From Sulfuritalea sp. (GTDB lineage Bacteria > Pseudomonadota > Gammaproteobacteria > Burkholderiales > Rhodocyclaceae), in the NCBI GenBank assembly GCA_016710465.1, contig JADJVS010000015.1, positions 372,001-436,000 on the forward strand: DNA of 64,000 nucleotides, written 5' to 3'. Position numbers and translations under genes: made by a program. Of this stretch, positions 37,366 through 44,915 are shown piece after piece. The notes beneath the pieces were generated by a model that did no database searches, had not been told where the DNA came from, and saw only the letters and a program-made list of their open reading frames with translations. Every line of letters begins with the position of its first letter. Position 1 is the stretch's first letter.

Positions 37366-37722
37366 ATGAAATTTCAGCGTGGCTTCAGCCTCAATACAAT
37401 GATGCTTGGCGGAGCAGCGGTGGCCGTCCTGGCCCTCCTGGCGATGAAGATCGCACCCGAATACATGGAGTACGGCACCGTGGTCAAGGCGGTCAAGGCC
37501 ACCGCCGCCGATACCGGCCTCAAGGAGGCCTCGGTCGCCCAGGTCCGCGCCTCCTACGCCAAGCGTGCCGAGATCGACAATATCAAGAGCCTTTCGGAAA
37601 AGGATCTCGACATCACCAAGGAGGGCGGTGAACTGGTGATTTCCTTCGCTTATACGCGCAAGGTGCCCCTGTTCAAGAACGTCAGCCTCGTCTTCGATTT
37701 CGAGGGCGCCAGCAACAAGTAA
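37366..37722 (+). CDS. DUF4845 membrane-anchored protein
   Basis: A 118-residue protein with one N-terminal helix after a basic start (MKFQRGFSLNTMMLGGAAVAV), resembling a type IV pilin-like leader, and a small periplasmic domain. The DUF4845 family is nearly always encoded between lepB and rnc in Beta- and Gammaproteobacteria, as here. Function unknown. Its stop TAA shares its last base with the rnc ATG. Confidence 0.88.
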   Translation: MKFQRGFSLNTMMLGGAAVAVLALLAMKIAPEYMEYGTVVKAVKATAADTGLKEASVAQVRASYAKRAEIDNIKSLSEKDLDITKEGGELVISFAYTRKVPLFKNVSLVFDFEGASNK

Positions 37723-38390
37723 TGGGCGTCAGGCGCCTGGAGGCAGCGCTGGGCCACGGGTTTTCCCGGCCCGAACTGTTGCGTCAGGCGCTGACCCACC
37801 GCAGCTTTGCCGGCACCAACAACGAGCAACTTGAGTTCCTCGGTGATTCGGTGCTCGACTGCGCCATTTCCGCCAGCCTGTGCCTGCGCTTTCCCGGCCT
37901 CAGGGAAGGTGACCTCTCGCGCCTGCGCGCCAACCTGGTGCGCCAGGAATCCCTTGCCGAAATCGCCCTGGCCCTCGAACTTGGCGGCTACCTGCGCCTG
38001 GGCGAAGGCGAAGTCAAGAGCGGCGGCGCGCGCCGCCCCTCGATCCTGGCCGACGCCCTCGAGGCCGTGATCGGCGCGATTTTCCTCGATGCCGGCTTTG
38101 ACGCGGCCCGCGCCGTGGTTGAGTGCCTTTACGGCACCGCGCTGGAGCGCATCGATCCGGCGAATGCCGGCAAGGATCCGAAGACCGCGCTGCAGGAAAT
38201 CCTCCAGGGCAGGCGCCTGCCGCTACCGCGTTACCACCTGCTGGCCACGCGCGGCGAGGCCCACGCGCAGGAGTTCGAAGTGGAGTGCGAGGTGCCGGAG
38301 CTTGGCGTGCGCGGCACCGGCACCGGCGCCAGCCGGCGCATCGCCGAACAACAGGCCGCCGAACGCGCGATCGCCGCCATCGGAAAATGA
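37722..38390 (+). CDS. rnc: Ribonuclease III
   Basis: A 222-residue double-stranded RNA endonuclease for rRNA and mRNA maturation. The signature NNEQLEFLGDSVLD carries the catalytic acids (Glu38, Asp45 region). Later acids are in ILADALEAVIGAIFLD. A C-terminal double-stranded RNA-binding domain runs from about 150 (DPKTALQEILQ to RIAEQQAAERAI). It overlaps era by four bases. Confidence 0.97.
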   Translation: MGVRRLEAALGHGFSRPELLRQALTHRSFAGTNNEQLEFLGDSVLDCAISASLCLRFPGLREGDLSRLRANLVRQESLAEIALALELGGYLRLGEGEVKSGGARRPSILADALEAVIGAIFLDAGFDAARAVVECLYGTALERIDPANAGKDPKTALQEILQGRRLPLPRYHLLATRGEAHAQEFEVECEVPELGVRGTGTGASRRIAEQQAAERAIAAIGK

Positions 38391-39274
38391 CCGGCAGCTT
38401 TCGCACCGGCTACCTGGCCGTCATCGGTCGGCCCAACGTCGGCAAATCCACGCTGACCAACCGCCTGGTTGGCGCCAAGATCAGCATCACCTCGAAAAAG
38501 GCGCAGACCACGCGCCACCGCATCCACGGCATCCTCACCACCGCCGACGCCCAATTCATTTTCGTCGACACGCCCGGCTTCCAGATGACGCACAAGAATG
38601 CCCTGAACCGGCTGATGAACCGCAGCGTCACCTCCAGCTTTGCCGACGTCGATGTCATCCTGCTGGTGGTCGAAGCCGGCAACTGGGGCAGCGGCGAAGC
38701 CGAGATCCTGCGCATGCTGCCCACGAGTACGCCGGTGCTGCTGGTGATCAACAAGATCGACCGCCTTGCCGACAAATCCGGGTTGCTGCCCTTCATCCAG
38801 AAGCTTGCCGCCCTGCATGGCTTCGCCGAGATCCTGCCGATCTCGGCCGAAAAGGGCCTTGGCACCGACACGCTGCTGGGCGCCGCGCGTGCCTACCTGC
38901 CCGAGGGCCCGGCGATCTTCGACGCCGACGACATCACCGATCGCAACGAGCGCTTTCTCGCCTCGGAAATCCTGCGCGAAAAGCTGTTCCGCAACCTCGG
39001 CGAAGAGCTGCCCTACGGCATCGCCGTCGAGATCGAGAAGTTCGAGCAGGAAGGCGAACTGCGCCGCATCCATGCCGCCGTGATCGTCGACAAATCCGGC
39101 CACAAGCCCATCGTCATCGGCAAGGGCGGTGAGCGCCTCAAGCGCATTTCCACCGATGCGCGCAAGGAAATGGAAACCCTGTTCGGCGGCAAGGTCTGGC
39201 TCGAAACCTGGGTCAAGGTCAAGGGCGGCTGGGCCGATGACGAGCGGGCCTTGAAATCTCTCGGTTACGATTGA
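38387..39274 (+). CDS. era: GTPase Era
   Basis: A 295-residue GTPase for 30S ribosomal subunit maturation. The start MTGSFRTGYLAVIGRPNVGKST overlaps the rnc stop. G1 is GRPNVGKST (14-22), G3 DTPGF, G4 NKIDR. The KH RNA-binding domain at the C-terminus includes VIGKGGERLKRI. The gene order rnc-era-recO-pdxJ-acpS is conserved. Confidence 0.98.
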   Translation: MTGSFRTGYLAVIGRPNVGKSTLTNRLVGAKISITSKKAQTTRHRIHGILTTADAQFIFVDTPGFQMTHKNALNRLMNRSVTSSFADVDVILLVVEAGNWGSGEAEILRMLPTSTPVLLVINKIDRLADKSGLLPFIQKLAALHGFAEILPISAEKGLGTDTLLGAARAYLPEGPAIFDADDITDRNERFLASEILREKLFRNLGEELPYGIAVEIEKFEQEGELRRIHAAVIVDKSGHKPIVIGKGGERLKRISTDARKEMETLFGGKVWLETWVKVKGGWADDERALKSLGYD

Positions 39275-39278
39275 GACG

Positions 39279-40019
39279 GTGGGCAAGAATCGGGTAGACG
39301 GTCAGGCCGCCTACGTCCTGCACCTGCACCCCTACAGCGAGACCAGCCTGGTGGTCGACGTGTTCACCCGCGACCACGGCCGCGTGCCTTTGCTGGCGCG
39401 CGGTGCGCGGCGGCCGCGCTCGGCCATGCGCGGCATGCTGATGTCCTTTCAGCCGCTGGAGCTTGGCTGGTTCGGCGGCGGCGAAGTGAAGACCCTGGCC
39501 AAGGTCGAATGGCTTGGCGGCATGCCGCTGCTGGGCGGGCGCTGCCTGCTCCTGGGCTATTACCTCAACGAACTGCTGCTCAAGATGCTGCCGCGCGAGG
39601 ATGCCCACGCCGCGCTGTTCGATGCCTACGCCGCCGCCCTGCAGGCCCTGGCCGAAGGCGCCGCCGATGCACCGGAACTGCGCCGCTTTGAGAAGACCCT
39701 GCTCAAGGAACTTGGCTACGGCCTGACTCTGGACGTTGACGTTGAATCCGGCCGCCCGGTGGTGCCCGATGCCCACTATGCCTTTCTGCTGGAACGCGGC
39801 CCGGTGGCCAGGCCAGGAGTCGGCGCCGGGGATACGGCGATTGACGACCAAGGTTCCGCCCTGTCCGGCAAGACCTTGCTCGACATGGCCGCCGACGACT
39901 ATTCCGACCCGCGCACGCGCATCGAGAGCCGGCGTCTGATGCGCCTGCTGATCTCGCATCACCTCGGCGGCAAGAGCCTGCAGTCGCGCCGCGTGTTCAT
40001 GGAATTGCAGGAGCTTTAA
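39279..40019 (+). CDS. recO: DNA repair protein RecO
   Basis: 246 residues with a GTG start. An N-terminal OB-fold (AYVLHLHPYSETSLVVDVFT, RGARRPRSAMRG) and a helical C-terminal half with FEKTLLKELGYG. RecO anneals single strands and helps load RecA with RecR. The loop at about 178-190 (PGVGAGDTAIDD) is encoded by a dispersed-motif copy and lies where RecO proteins normally vary. The zinc-type cysteines seen in some RecO proteins are absent. Confidence 0.93.
   Translation: MGKNRVDGQAAYVLHLHPYSETSLVVDVFTRDHGRVPLLARGARRPRSAMRGMLMSFQPLELGWFGGGEVKTLAKVEWLGGMPLLGGRCLLLGYYLNELLLKMLPREDAHAALFDAYAAALQALAEGAADAPELRRFEKTLLKELGYGLTLDVDVESGRPVVPDAHYAFLLERGPVARPGVGAGDTAIDDQGSALSGKTLLDMAADDYSDPRTRIESRRLMRLLISHHLGGKSLQSRRVFMELQEL
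39815..39838 (+). repeat. Dispersed motif, copy 8 (inside recO)
   Basis: AGGAGTCGGCGC then CGGGGATACGGC: about 20 of 24 bases match the consensus. Read as GVGAGDTA in a variable loop of RecO. Confidence 0.7.
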
Positions 40020-40044
40020 ACTGGGGCAGGGAGGCAAGACCAAG

Positions 40045-40794
40045 ATGATCGAACTCGGCGTAAATATCGACCACGTCGCCACGGTGCGCGAAGCACGCAA
40101 GGGCCACGAACCCGACCCGGTCTGGGCCGCCGTCGAAGCCCACCTCGGTGGCGCCGACGGCATCACCGTACATCTGCGCGAGGACCGCCGCCACATCCAG
40201 GACCACGACGTGCGCCGCCTACGCGAACTGACCCACATCAAGCTCAACCTGGAAATGGCCGCCACCGACGAGATGGTCGGCATCGCTTGCGCGCTCAAAC
40301 CCGAGATGGCCATGCTGGTGCCCGAAGGCCGCCACGAAATCACCACCGAGGGTGGCCTCGATGTCGCAGGCCAGCAGGCGCGGCTACGCGACGTGGTGGC
40401 GCGTCTGCGCGACGCCGGCATCGTCACCAGCGCCTTCATCGATGCCGAACTGCCCCAGGTCGAAGCCGCCGCCAGTATCGGCGTGCGCGTCTGCGAGATC
40501 CACACCGGGCCCTACGCACACGCCTTCTTCACCCAGGGCCGCGACAACGAGAGCCCCGCCGTGCTCGCCGAGCTGGAAAAGATCCGCAAGGCCGGTGCCG
40601 CCATACGCGCCGCCGGCATGCGTTTCAATGCCGGCCACGCCCTCAACTACTTCAACGTCCAGCCGGTCGCTGCGCTGCCCGGCATCCGCGAGCTGCACAT
40701 CGGCCACGCCATCGTCAGCCGCGCCATCTTCGTCGGCATGCGCGAAGCCGTCGCCGAAATGAAGCGCCTGATGCGCGAAGCCCAATGCGGATAG
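40045..40794 (+). CDS. pdxJ: Pyridoxine 5'-phosphate synthase
   Basis: A 249-residue TIM-barrel enzyme joining 1-deoxyxylulose 5-phosphate with 3-amino-1-hydroxyacetone phosphate in the vitamin B6 pathway. Conserved: ELGVNIDHVATVREARKG at the start, HLREDRRHIQDHD, NLEMAATDEM, LVPEGRHEITTEGGLD, and the phosphate-binding ending ELHIGHAIVSRAIFVG. GGGAGG precedes the ATG. It is part of the rnc-era-recO-pdxJ-acpS series. Confidence 0.98.
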   Translation: MIELGVNIDHVATVREARKGHEPDPVWAAVEAHLGGADGITVHLREDRRHIQDHDVRRLRELTHIKLNLEMAATDEMVGIACALKPEMAMLVPEGRHEITTEGGLDVAGQQARLRDVVARLRDAGIVTSAFIDAELPQVEAAASIGVRVCEIHTGPYAHAFFTQGRDNESPAVLAELEKIRKAGAAIRAAGMRFNAGHALNYFNVQPVAALPGIRELHIGHAIVSRAIFVGMREAVAEMKRLMREAQCG

Positions 40795-40808
40795 GAAGCC
40801 GACTTCTT

Positions 40809-40890
40809 CCCGTTCCTCCGAACGGGCTGGTCAGTCGCCTTCCCCGCTTGGCGGGGGAGGATGGAAGGGGGTGCCCATCGGATATGAATC
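40809..40890. repeat. REP-like pair of hairpins between pdxJ and acpS
   Basis: Two stem-loops: CCCGTTC-CTCC-GAACGGG at 40809-40826, and CCCCGC-TTG-GCGGGG inside a purine/pyrimidine-rich segment that follows (CTTCCCCGCTTGGCGGGGGA, then GGATGGAAGGGGGTG). The second has the look of the GC-rich intergenic repeats common in Betaproteobacteria. It interrupts an otherwise tightly packed operon. Confidence 0.55.
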
Positions 40891-40930
40891 ATGCGCGGCA
40901 AGGCCCGTCGCGTGCGACAGGCCGCCGCGC

Positions 40931-41308
40931 ATGATTTTTGGAATAGGCACCGATATCGTCGCCGTGCCGCGCATGGCCGCCTACTGGCAGCGCCACGGCG
41001 AACGCGGCCTGGAGAAAATGCTGGCCCCCGCCGAGCGCGACGCCTGCCGCGCCAGCCCCGACCCGGGCCGCTTCCTGGCCAAGCGCTTCGCCGCCAAGGA
41101 GGCGCTGGGCAAGGCTTTCGGCAGCGGCGTACGCGCCCCTGTGCTGCTGCCAGAGATCGCCGTCGAACACGACGAGCTCGGCAAGCCCTCGTTCAGTTAT
41201 TCCGCCACGCTCGCCGCCCACTTCGCAGCGCGCGGCCTTACCGCCCACCTTTCGATCAGCGACGAGCAGGACTACGCCGTCGCCTTCGTCATCCTGGAGA
41301 AGCCATGA
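40931..41308 (+). CDS. acpS: Holo-acyl carrier protein synthase
   Basis: A 125-residue enzyme transferring phosphopantetheine from CoA to Ser37 of acyl carrier protein. The metal-binding Asp8 in GIGTDIVAVPRM and the box RFAAKEALGKAFG are intact. The ATG at 40931 is chosen because the conserved start MIFGIGTDI follows; no typical ribosome-binding site is obvious. It overlaps nagZ by four bases. Confidence 0.97.
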   Translation: MIFGIGTDIVAVPRMAAYWQRHGERGLEKMLAPAERDACRASPDPGRFLAKRFAAKEALGKAFGSGVRAPVLLPEIAVEHDELGKPSFSYSATLAAHFAARGLTAHLSISDEQDYAVAFVILEKP

Positions 41309-42309
41309 CCAACCTGCCCCTCGGCCCGCTGATGATCGACGTTGCCGGCCTCGAACTCACCGCCGCCGAGCGCGAGCGTTTGGCGCATCCGCTGATCGGC
41401 GGCGTGATCCTGTTCAAGCACAACTATCGCGACCCGCAACAGCTCACCGCCCTGTGTGCCGCGATCCACGACATTCGCCAGCCGGGCCTGCCCATCGCCA
41501 TCGACCACGAAGGCGGTCGCGTCCAGCGCTGCCGCGAGGGCTTCACCCACGTGCCGCCGATGCGTCGCCTCGGCGAACTCTGGGATACCGATCCCGCCGC
41601 TGCGCGCGAGGCGGCATCCAGCCTGGGCTATCTGCTGGCCGCCGAGTTGCGCGCCTGCGGCGTCGATTGCTCCTTCACCCCCGTGCTCGACCTCGACTGG
41701 GGCCCCAGCGGCGTCATCGGCGACCGCGCCTTCCACAAGAACCCGCAAGCGGTCGCCGAACTCGCCGGTGCCCTGATCGACGGCCTGCGCGCCGCCGGCA
41801 TGGGCTGCTGCGGCAAGCACTTTCCCGGCCACGGCTGGGTCGCCGCCGATTCCCACCTCGCCATACCAGTAGACGATCGCAGCCTCGCCGAAATGGAACC
41901 CGACCTCACGCCCTACCGCCGCCTCAAGCTCGACGGCGTGATGCCGGCCCATGTCATCTACCCCAGGGTCGATCCGCGGCCAGCCGGCTTCTCGCCGGTA
42001 TGGCTGGAAAAGCTGCGCACCGAATTCAAGTTCGACGGCGTCATCTTCAGCGATGATCTCTCGATGGAAGGCGCCGCCTTCGCCGGCAACATGGTGCAGC
42101 GCGCCGAGGCCGCCTGGGCCGCCGGCTGCGACATGCTGCTGATCTGCAATGCGCCGGATGCCGTGGCCGAGGTGCTGGCCAACTGGGATCCGATACCCGA
42201 TCCGCAACGTGCGGCGCGGGTCGCGCGCATCGCGCCGGACTCGGCTTGGAAACAGGATGCCGCGCGCTACGCGGCGGGCAGGACGGCGGTGGAGCGACTC
42301 ACGGCTTGA
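41305..42309 (+). CDS. nagZ: Beta-N-acetylhexosaminidase NagZ
   Basis: A 334-residue cytosolic glycoside hydrolase family 3 enzyme for peptidoglycan recycling. It removes GlcNAc from GlcNAc-1,6-anhydro-MurNAc peptides, whose products induce AmpC in some species. The catalytic loop KHFPGHG is at 171-177, followed by DSH, and the nucleophile is Asp250 in FSDDLSMEG. IDHEGGRVQR is also conserved. It is the last gene of the long operon. Confidence 0.96.
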   Translation: MTNLPLGPLMIDVAGLELTAAERERLAHPLIGGVILFKHNYRDPQQLTALCAAIHDIRQPGLPIAIDHEGGRVQRCREGFTHVPPMRRLGELWDTDPAAAREAASSLGYLLAAELRACGVDCSFTPVLDLDWGPSGVIGDRAFHKNPQAVAELAGALIDGLRAAGMGCCGKHFPGHGWVAADSHLAIPVDDRSLAEMEPDLTPYRRLKLDGVMPAHVIYPRVDPRPAGFSPVWLEKLRTEFKFDGVIFSDDLSMEGAAFAGNMVQRAEAAWAAGCDMLLICNAPDAVAEVLANWDPIPDPQRAARVARIAPDSAWKQDAARYAAGRTAVERLTA

Positions 42310-42313
42310 GGAT

Positions 42314-42465
42314 TTATCGCGCGGCCTCTTGAGGTTTGTCGCACTTCGCAGTTGAGTCAACGTAGTGATCAATGTTGACGACCGTCCACAAATAACCCAT
42401 CTGCTGGAGCAATTCCTCTTCGAGCATTTCGCCGAGAGAAACGGGGGGGCGGTGCGCATGGTCAT
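42314..42465 (-). pseudogene. Remnant of a HigA-like antitoxin, apparently frameshifted at a C7 run
   Basis: From ATG at 42465 the frame reads MTMRTAPP and then fails. Just after a run of seven C (plus strand G at 42443-42449), the next frame continues VSLGEMLEEELLQQMG and runs to a stop at 42314. MRTAPPxxxGEMLxEExLxxMG is how HigA-type antitoxins begin, but the helix-turn-helix that should follow is missing. Directly upstream (stop at 42470-42472) a short frame ends KIVEIVDFH, as HigB toxins often end in a similar aromatic tail. So this may be a decayed higBA pair. One missing C at the run, or a sequencing error, could explain the shift. Confidence 0.4.
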
Positions 42466-42518
42466 GCCCTCAGTGGAAATCCACGATCTCGACGATTTTT
42501 GGCGCGGCGGCGCCGGAT

Positions 42519-42734
42519 CTACCCGGCAGCCTTTTTAAGCAAGGTCAGGCCGCGCGCGGCCTTCCCGTTGCCGCGTTGCGCCCGCAACTGGAATCGCGTC
42601 TCGGCATCGAATTCGGCGAGCATCAGCGTCGTCATTTCGTCGATCAGCCGGTTCAGCGGTGTGCCGCGGCTCTTGGCGAGCGCTTTCAGGCGCAGGTGCT
42701 TGTCGTCGGGCAGGCGAACGGTCAGTGCAGCCAT
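42519..42734 (-). CDS. Ribbon-helix-helix antitoxin-like protein
   Basis: A 71-residue protein beginning MAALTVRLPDDKHLRLKALA, the beta-strand and first helix of a ribbon-helix-helix DNA-binding fold, then RGTPLNRLIDEMTTLML. It lies directly after the PIN gene: TGA, one base, then ATG, with AAGGAG inside the PIN gene end. It is the likely antitoxin and autorepressor of the pair. The antitoxin coming second is the reverse of the common order for PIN/RHH modules. Confidence 0.8.
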   Translation of the reverse strand: MAALTVRLPDDKHLRLKALAKSRGTPLNRLIDEMTTLMLAEFDAETRFQLRAQRGNGKAARGLTLLKKAAG

Positions 42735-42735
42735 C

Positions 42736-43152
42736 TCATATCTCCTTCAGAAAGGTTTCCGGAGCAACAATATGGAGCTGGGGGAAAAGCAGTTCCATGT
42801 TCCTCAGGTGACGCAGATCGCGTGTCACGATGTAGTCGGCGCCGCCAGCAACGGCAAGTTCCACCAGGTGGTTGTCGGCTTCGTCCGGCAGATTGGGGCG
42901 CCACGAGTAATACACCCGGGTCCATTGGCAGCAGGCGAAAAAGATGTCCATCAGTTCGATGCGCTCTGCCTGGGTGAGCTTGCAGCGTTTGAACAATTCC
43001 TTGCGGCTGAAGACGTCTTCGTACTCATTGAAAAGCGCATTGCCCGTCAGTGGCAGGCAACGACCGTTCAGGCAAGCCGCGATGACGGCGGCTGCGGCTC
43101 CGGTGCCCAGGCAGGCGCCCAAAAAGACGTTGGTGTCGACCACGATTTTCAT
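42736..43152 (-). CDS. PIN-domain toxin, COG1569-like
   Basis: A 138-residue PIN-fold ribonuclease-like protein. The start ATG at 43152 gives MKIVVDTNVFLGA, with Asp6 as the first active-site acid. Further acids are in FNEYEDVFSR (about 42-46), DEADNHLVELA, and the C-terminal YIVTRDLRHL. Proteins of this kind cleave RNA when not bound by their antitoxin. It precedes its probable RHH partner by one base. The gene pair sits in a small accessory patch after nagZ. Confidence 0.85.
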   Translation of the reverse strand: MKIVVDTNVFLGACLGTGAAAAVIAACLNGRCLPLTGNALFNEYEDVFSRKELFKRCKLTQAERIELMDIFFACCQWTRVYYSWRPNLPDEADNHLVELAVAGGADYIVTRDLRHLRNMELLFPQLHIVAPETFLKEI

Positions 43153-43205
43153 GGGCAAATGGTAGCATAAATGCCACCACGTTCAAGCGTGCAAGTTGTC
43201 GCGGT

Positions 43206-43229
43206 CGCCGTCCCCCGGGCGCCGACTCT
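43206..43229 (-). repeat. Dispersed motif, copy 9 (downstream of an EamA gene)
   Basis: The exact core AAGAGTCGGCGC on the minus strand, then CCGGGGGACGGC. It lies two bases beyond the EamA stop codon at 43232, in the 79-base gap before the PIN gene. Confidence 0.75.
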
Positions 43230-43231
43230 TC

Positions 43232-44161
43232 TCAGGCCACGCCGACCTGGTGTGCCTTGGCGCGCTGGTGGCGGTTGTTGGCGATCAGGGCGACGAGCAC
43301 GATCACCGCGCCGGCGAGTTCAACGCCGTCGGGGCGGCGGCCCTGGGCAATGGCGATCAGGTAGGTGATGACCGGCGCGAAGTTGGCGAACAGCCCGGCC
43401 GAGATCGGGCCCAGCTTGGCCACGCCCATGTTCCAGAAGAGGATGCCGAAGACGCTGACGCAGAACACGGTGTAGGCCAGCTCCGGCCAGACGGCGACGA
43501 GCTGCGCGGTGGAGGGCGGGCTGCTGTGGCCGGCCTGGGTGGCGATGAAGACGGCGGCGGCGATGCCGATGCAGCCCAGCGAGCAGGACAGCGCCGTGTA
43601 GCGCACCGGCGACCAGCCGGCGAAGGCTTGCCCGCCCAGGGTGTAGGCGGTCCAGAACAGCGAGGCGAGGAAGACCAGGCCGTTACCCAGCGCGTCGCCG
43701 CCGGTCAGCCGCGCCAGTTCGCCCGAGGTCACCACCAGCAGTTCGCCGACCAGGGCCAGCACGATCATGGCCTGGGTGAAGTTGTCCGGGCGGATGCGGG
43801 TGCGCCACCACTGCACCAGGGCCATCTGGATCGGCCCCAGCGCCAGGATCATGGCGCTGACCTCGGGCCGGGTCAGGCGCAGGCCCTCGAACAGGCAGAC
43901 GCCGAAGCCGGCAAAGCCGCAGACGCCGAAGACCAGGATCTTCCATGTCTGGCCTTCGGTGCTGATCTTCTCGCGGCCTTCGCGCAGCCAGAGCATGGCG
44001 AGGAAGACCAGCGCGGCGGTGGCAAAGCGCATCAGGGTCAGCCAGTAGGGGTCGACTTCGCGCAGCGCGGATTTCGCCACGGGCAGGAAGGCGCCCCAGA
44101 TGGCGATCACCAGCAGCATGTAGAGCGTGCCCTGGCGATGGGCCTTTTGCGTCGGCGTCAT
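43232..44161 (-). CDS. EamA/DMT-family transporter
   Basis: A 309-residue ten-helix permease with two EamA repeats, beginning MTPTQKAHRQGTLYMLLVIAIWGAFLP and LGNGLVFLASLFWTAYTLGGQA for the second half. A short basic C-terminal tail (NNRHQRAKAHQ) follows. It is not closely similar to the EamA protein at 17793. Substrate unknown. The next gene upstream on this strand is the spermidine-synthase-like gene, seven bases away. Confidence 0.88.
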   Translation of the reverse strand: MTPTQKAHRQGTLYMLLVIAIWGAFLPVAKSALREVDPYWLTLMRFATAALVFLAMLWLREGREKISTEGQTWKILVFGVCGFAGFGVCLFEGLRLTRPEVSAMILALGPIQMALVQWWRTRIRPDNFTQAMIVLALVGELLVVTSGELARLTGGDALGNGLVFLASLFWTAYTLGGQAFAGWSPVRYTALSCSLGCIGIAAAVFIATQAGHSSPPSTAQLVAVWPELAYTVFCVSVFGILFWNMGVAKLGPISAGLFANFAPVITYLIAIAQGRRPDGVELAGAVIVLVALIANNRHQRAKAHQVGVA

Positions 44162-44168
44162 GCGCGGC

Positions 44169-44915
44169 TCACAGTGTGAATACGCCCCCGGCGAGGTGGC
44201 GCGATTGCGCCAGGCGCGTCAGCGTCGGCAGCAGGTTGAGGCCGGTGTCGCGCTTCAGCCGCGTCGCGGCGGCCTTCAGTTCGCCCAGCGTGGCGGTCGG
44301 CGTCGGCGGGTTGGCGGCGAGCGCGATGGCATTGCCGCTGTCGCAGGAGCTGAAGGCCACGGCGTGGCCGTCGAAGGCCTCTTCCAGGCGCTTCACGCTG
44401 TGGCGGAAATCCTTGCGCCGCGACAGCAGGTTCACCGCCAGCAGTCCGTCCCCGGCCAGGCGGGCGCGGCAATCCAGGTAGAAGGGCAAGGTGTCCAGGC
44501 GTCCGGTGCGGGCCTCGGCGTCGAAACCGTCGACCAGGATAAGGTCGTAGTCGTGTTTCGCCGTGACCAGGAAGTCGGCGCCGTCGGCGTGGTGGATGGT
44601 GATGCGTTCGTCGTCATCAGGCAGCTTGAAGAACTGCCGCGCGGCGGCGGTGACGCGCGGCTCGATCTCGACCACGGTGATGTACGCCCGCGGCCGGTGG
44701 CGATACAGGAACTTGGTCACCGAGGCGGCACCCAGGCCGATCTGCAGCACGCGGCGCGGCCAGTCGGTGTCGTGCAGCAGCAGCGGCAGCATCATCTCGC
44801 GCGTGTAGTCGAGTTCCAGCGCCCAGGGCCGGGCGATGCGCATCGCTCCCTGCACCCAGCTTGATCCGAAATGCAGGTAGCGGACGCCCGCTTCCTCTGA
44901 GATGTCGATGGTCAA
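44169..44915 (-). CDS. Spermidine-synthase-like methyltransferase-fold protein
   Basis: 248 residues from a TTG at 44915 that overlaps the Hsp33 stop; no ATG fits, and the protein aligns from MTIDISEEAGVRYLHFG onward. A Rossmann fold of the SpeE type: VLQIGLGAASVTKFLYRH, TVVEIEPRVTAAARQFF, HHADGADFLV and DLILVDGFDAEA. The N-terminal tetramerising domain of true SpeE is short, so the product may not be spermidine; many such proteins are unassigned. The start codon choice is the least certain part. Confidence 0.78.
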   Translation of the reverse strand: MTIDISEEAGVRYLHFGSSWVQGAMRIARPWALELDYTREMMLPLLLHDTDWPRRVLQIGLGAASVTKFLYRHRPRAYITVVEIEPRVTAAARQFFKLPDDDERITIHHADGADFLVTAKHDYDLILVDGFDAEARTGRLDTLPFYLDCRARLAGDGLLAVNLLSRRKDFRHSVKRLEEAFDGHAVAFSSCDSGNAIALAANPPTPTATLGELKAAATRLKRDTGLNLLPTLTRLAQSRHLAGGVFTL

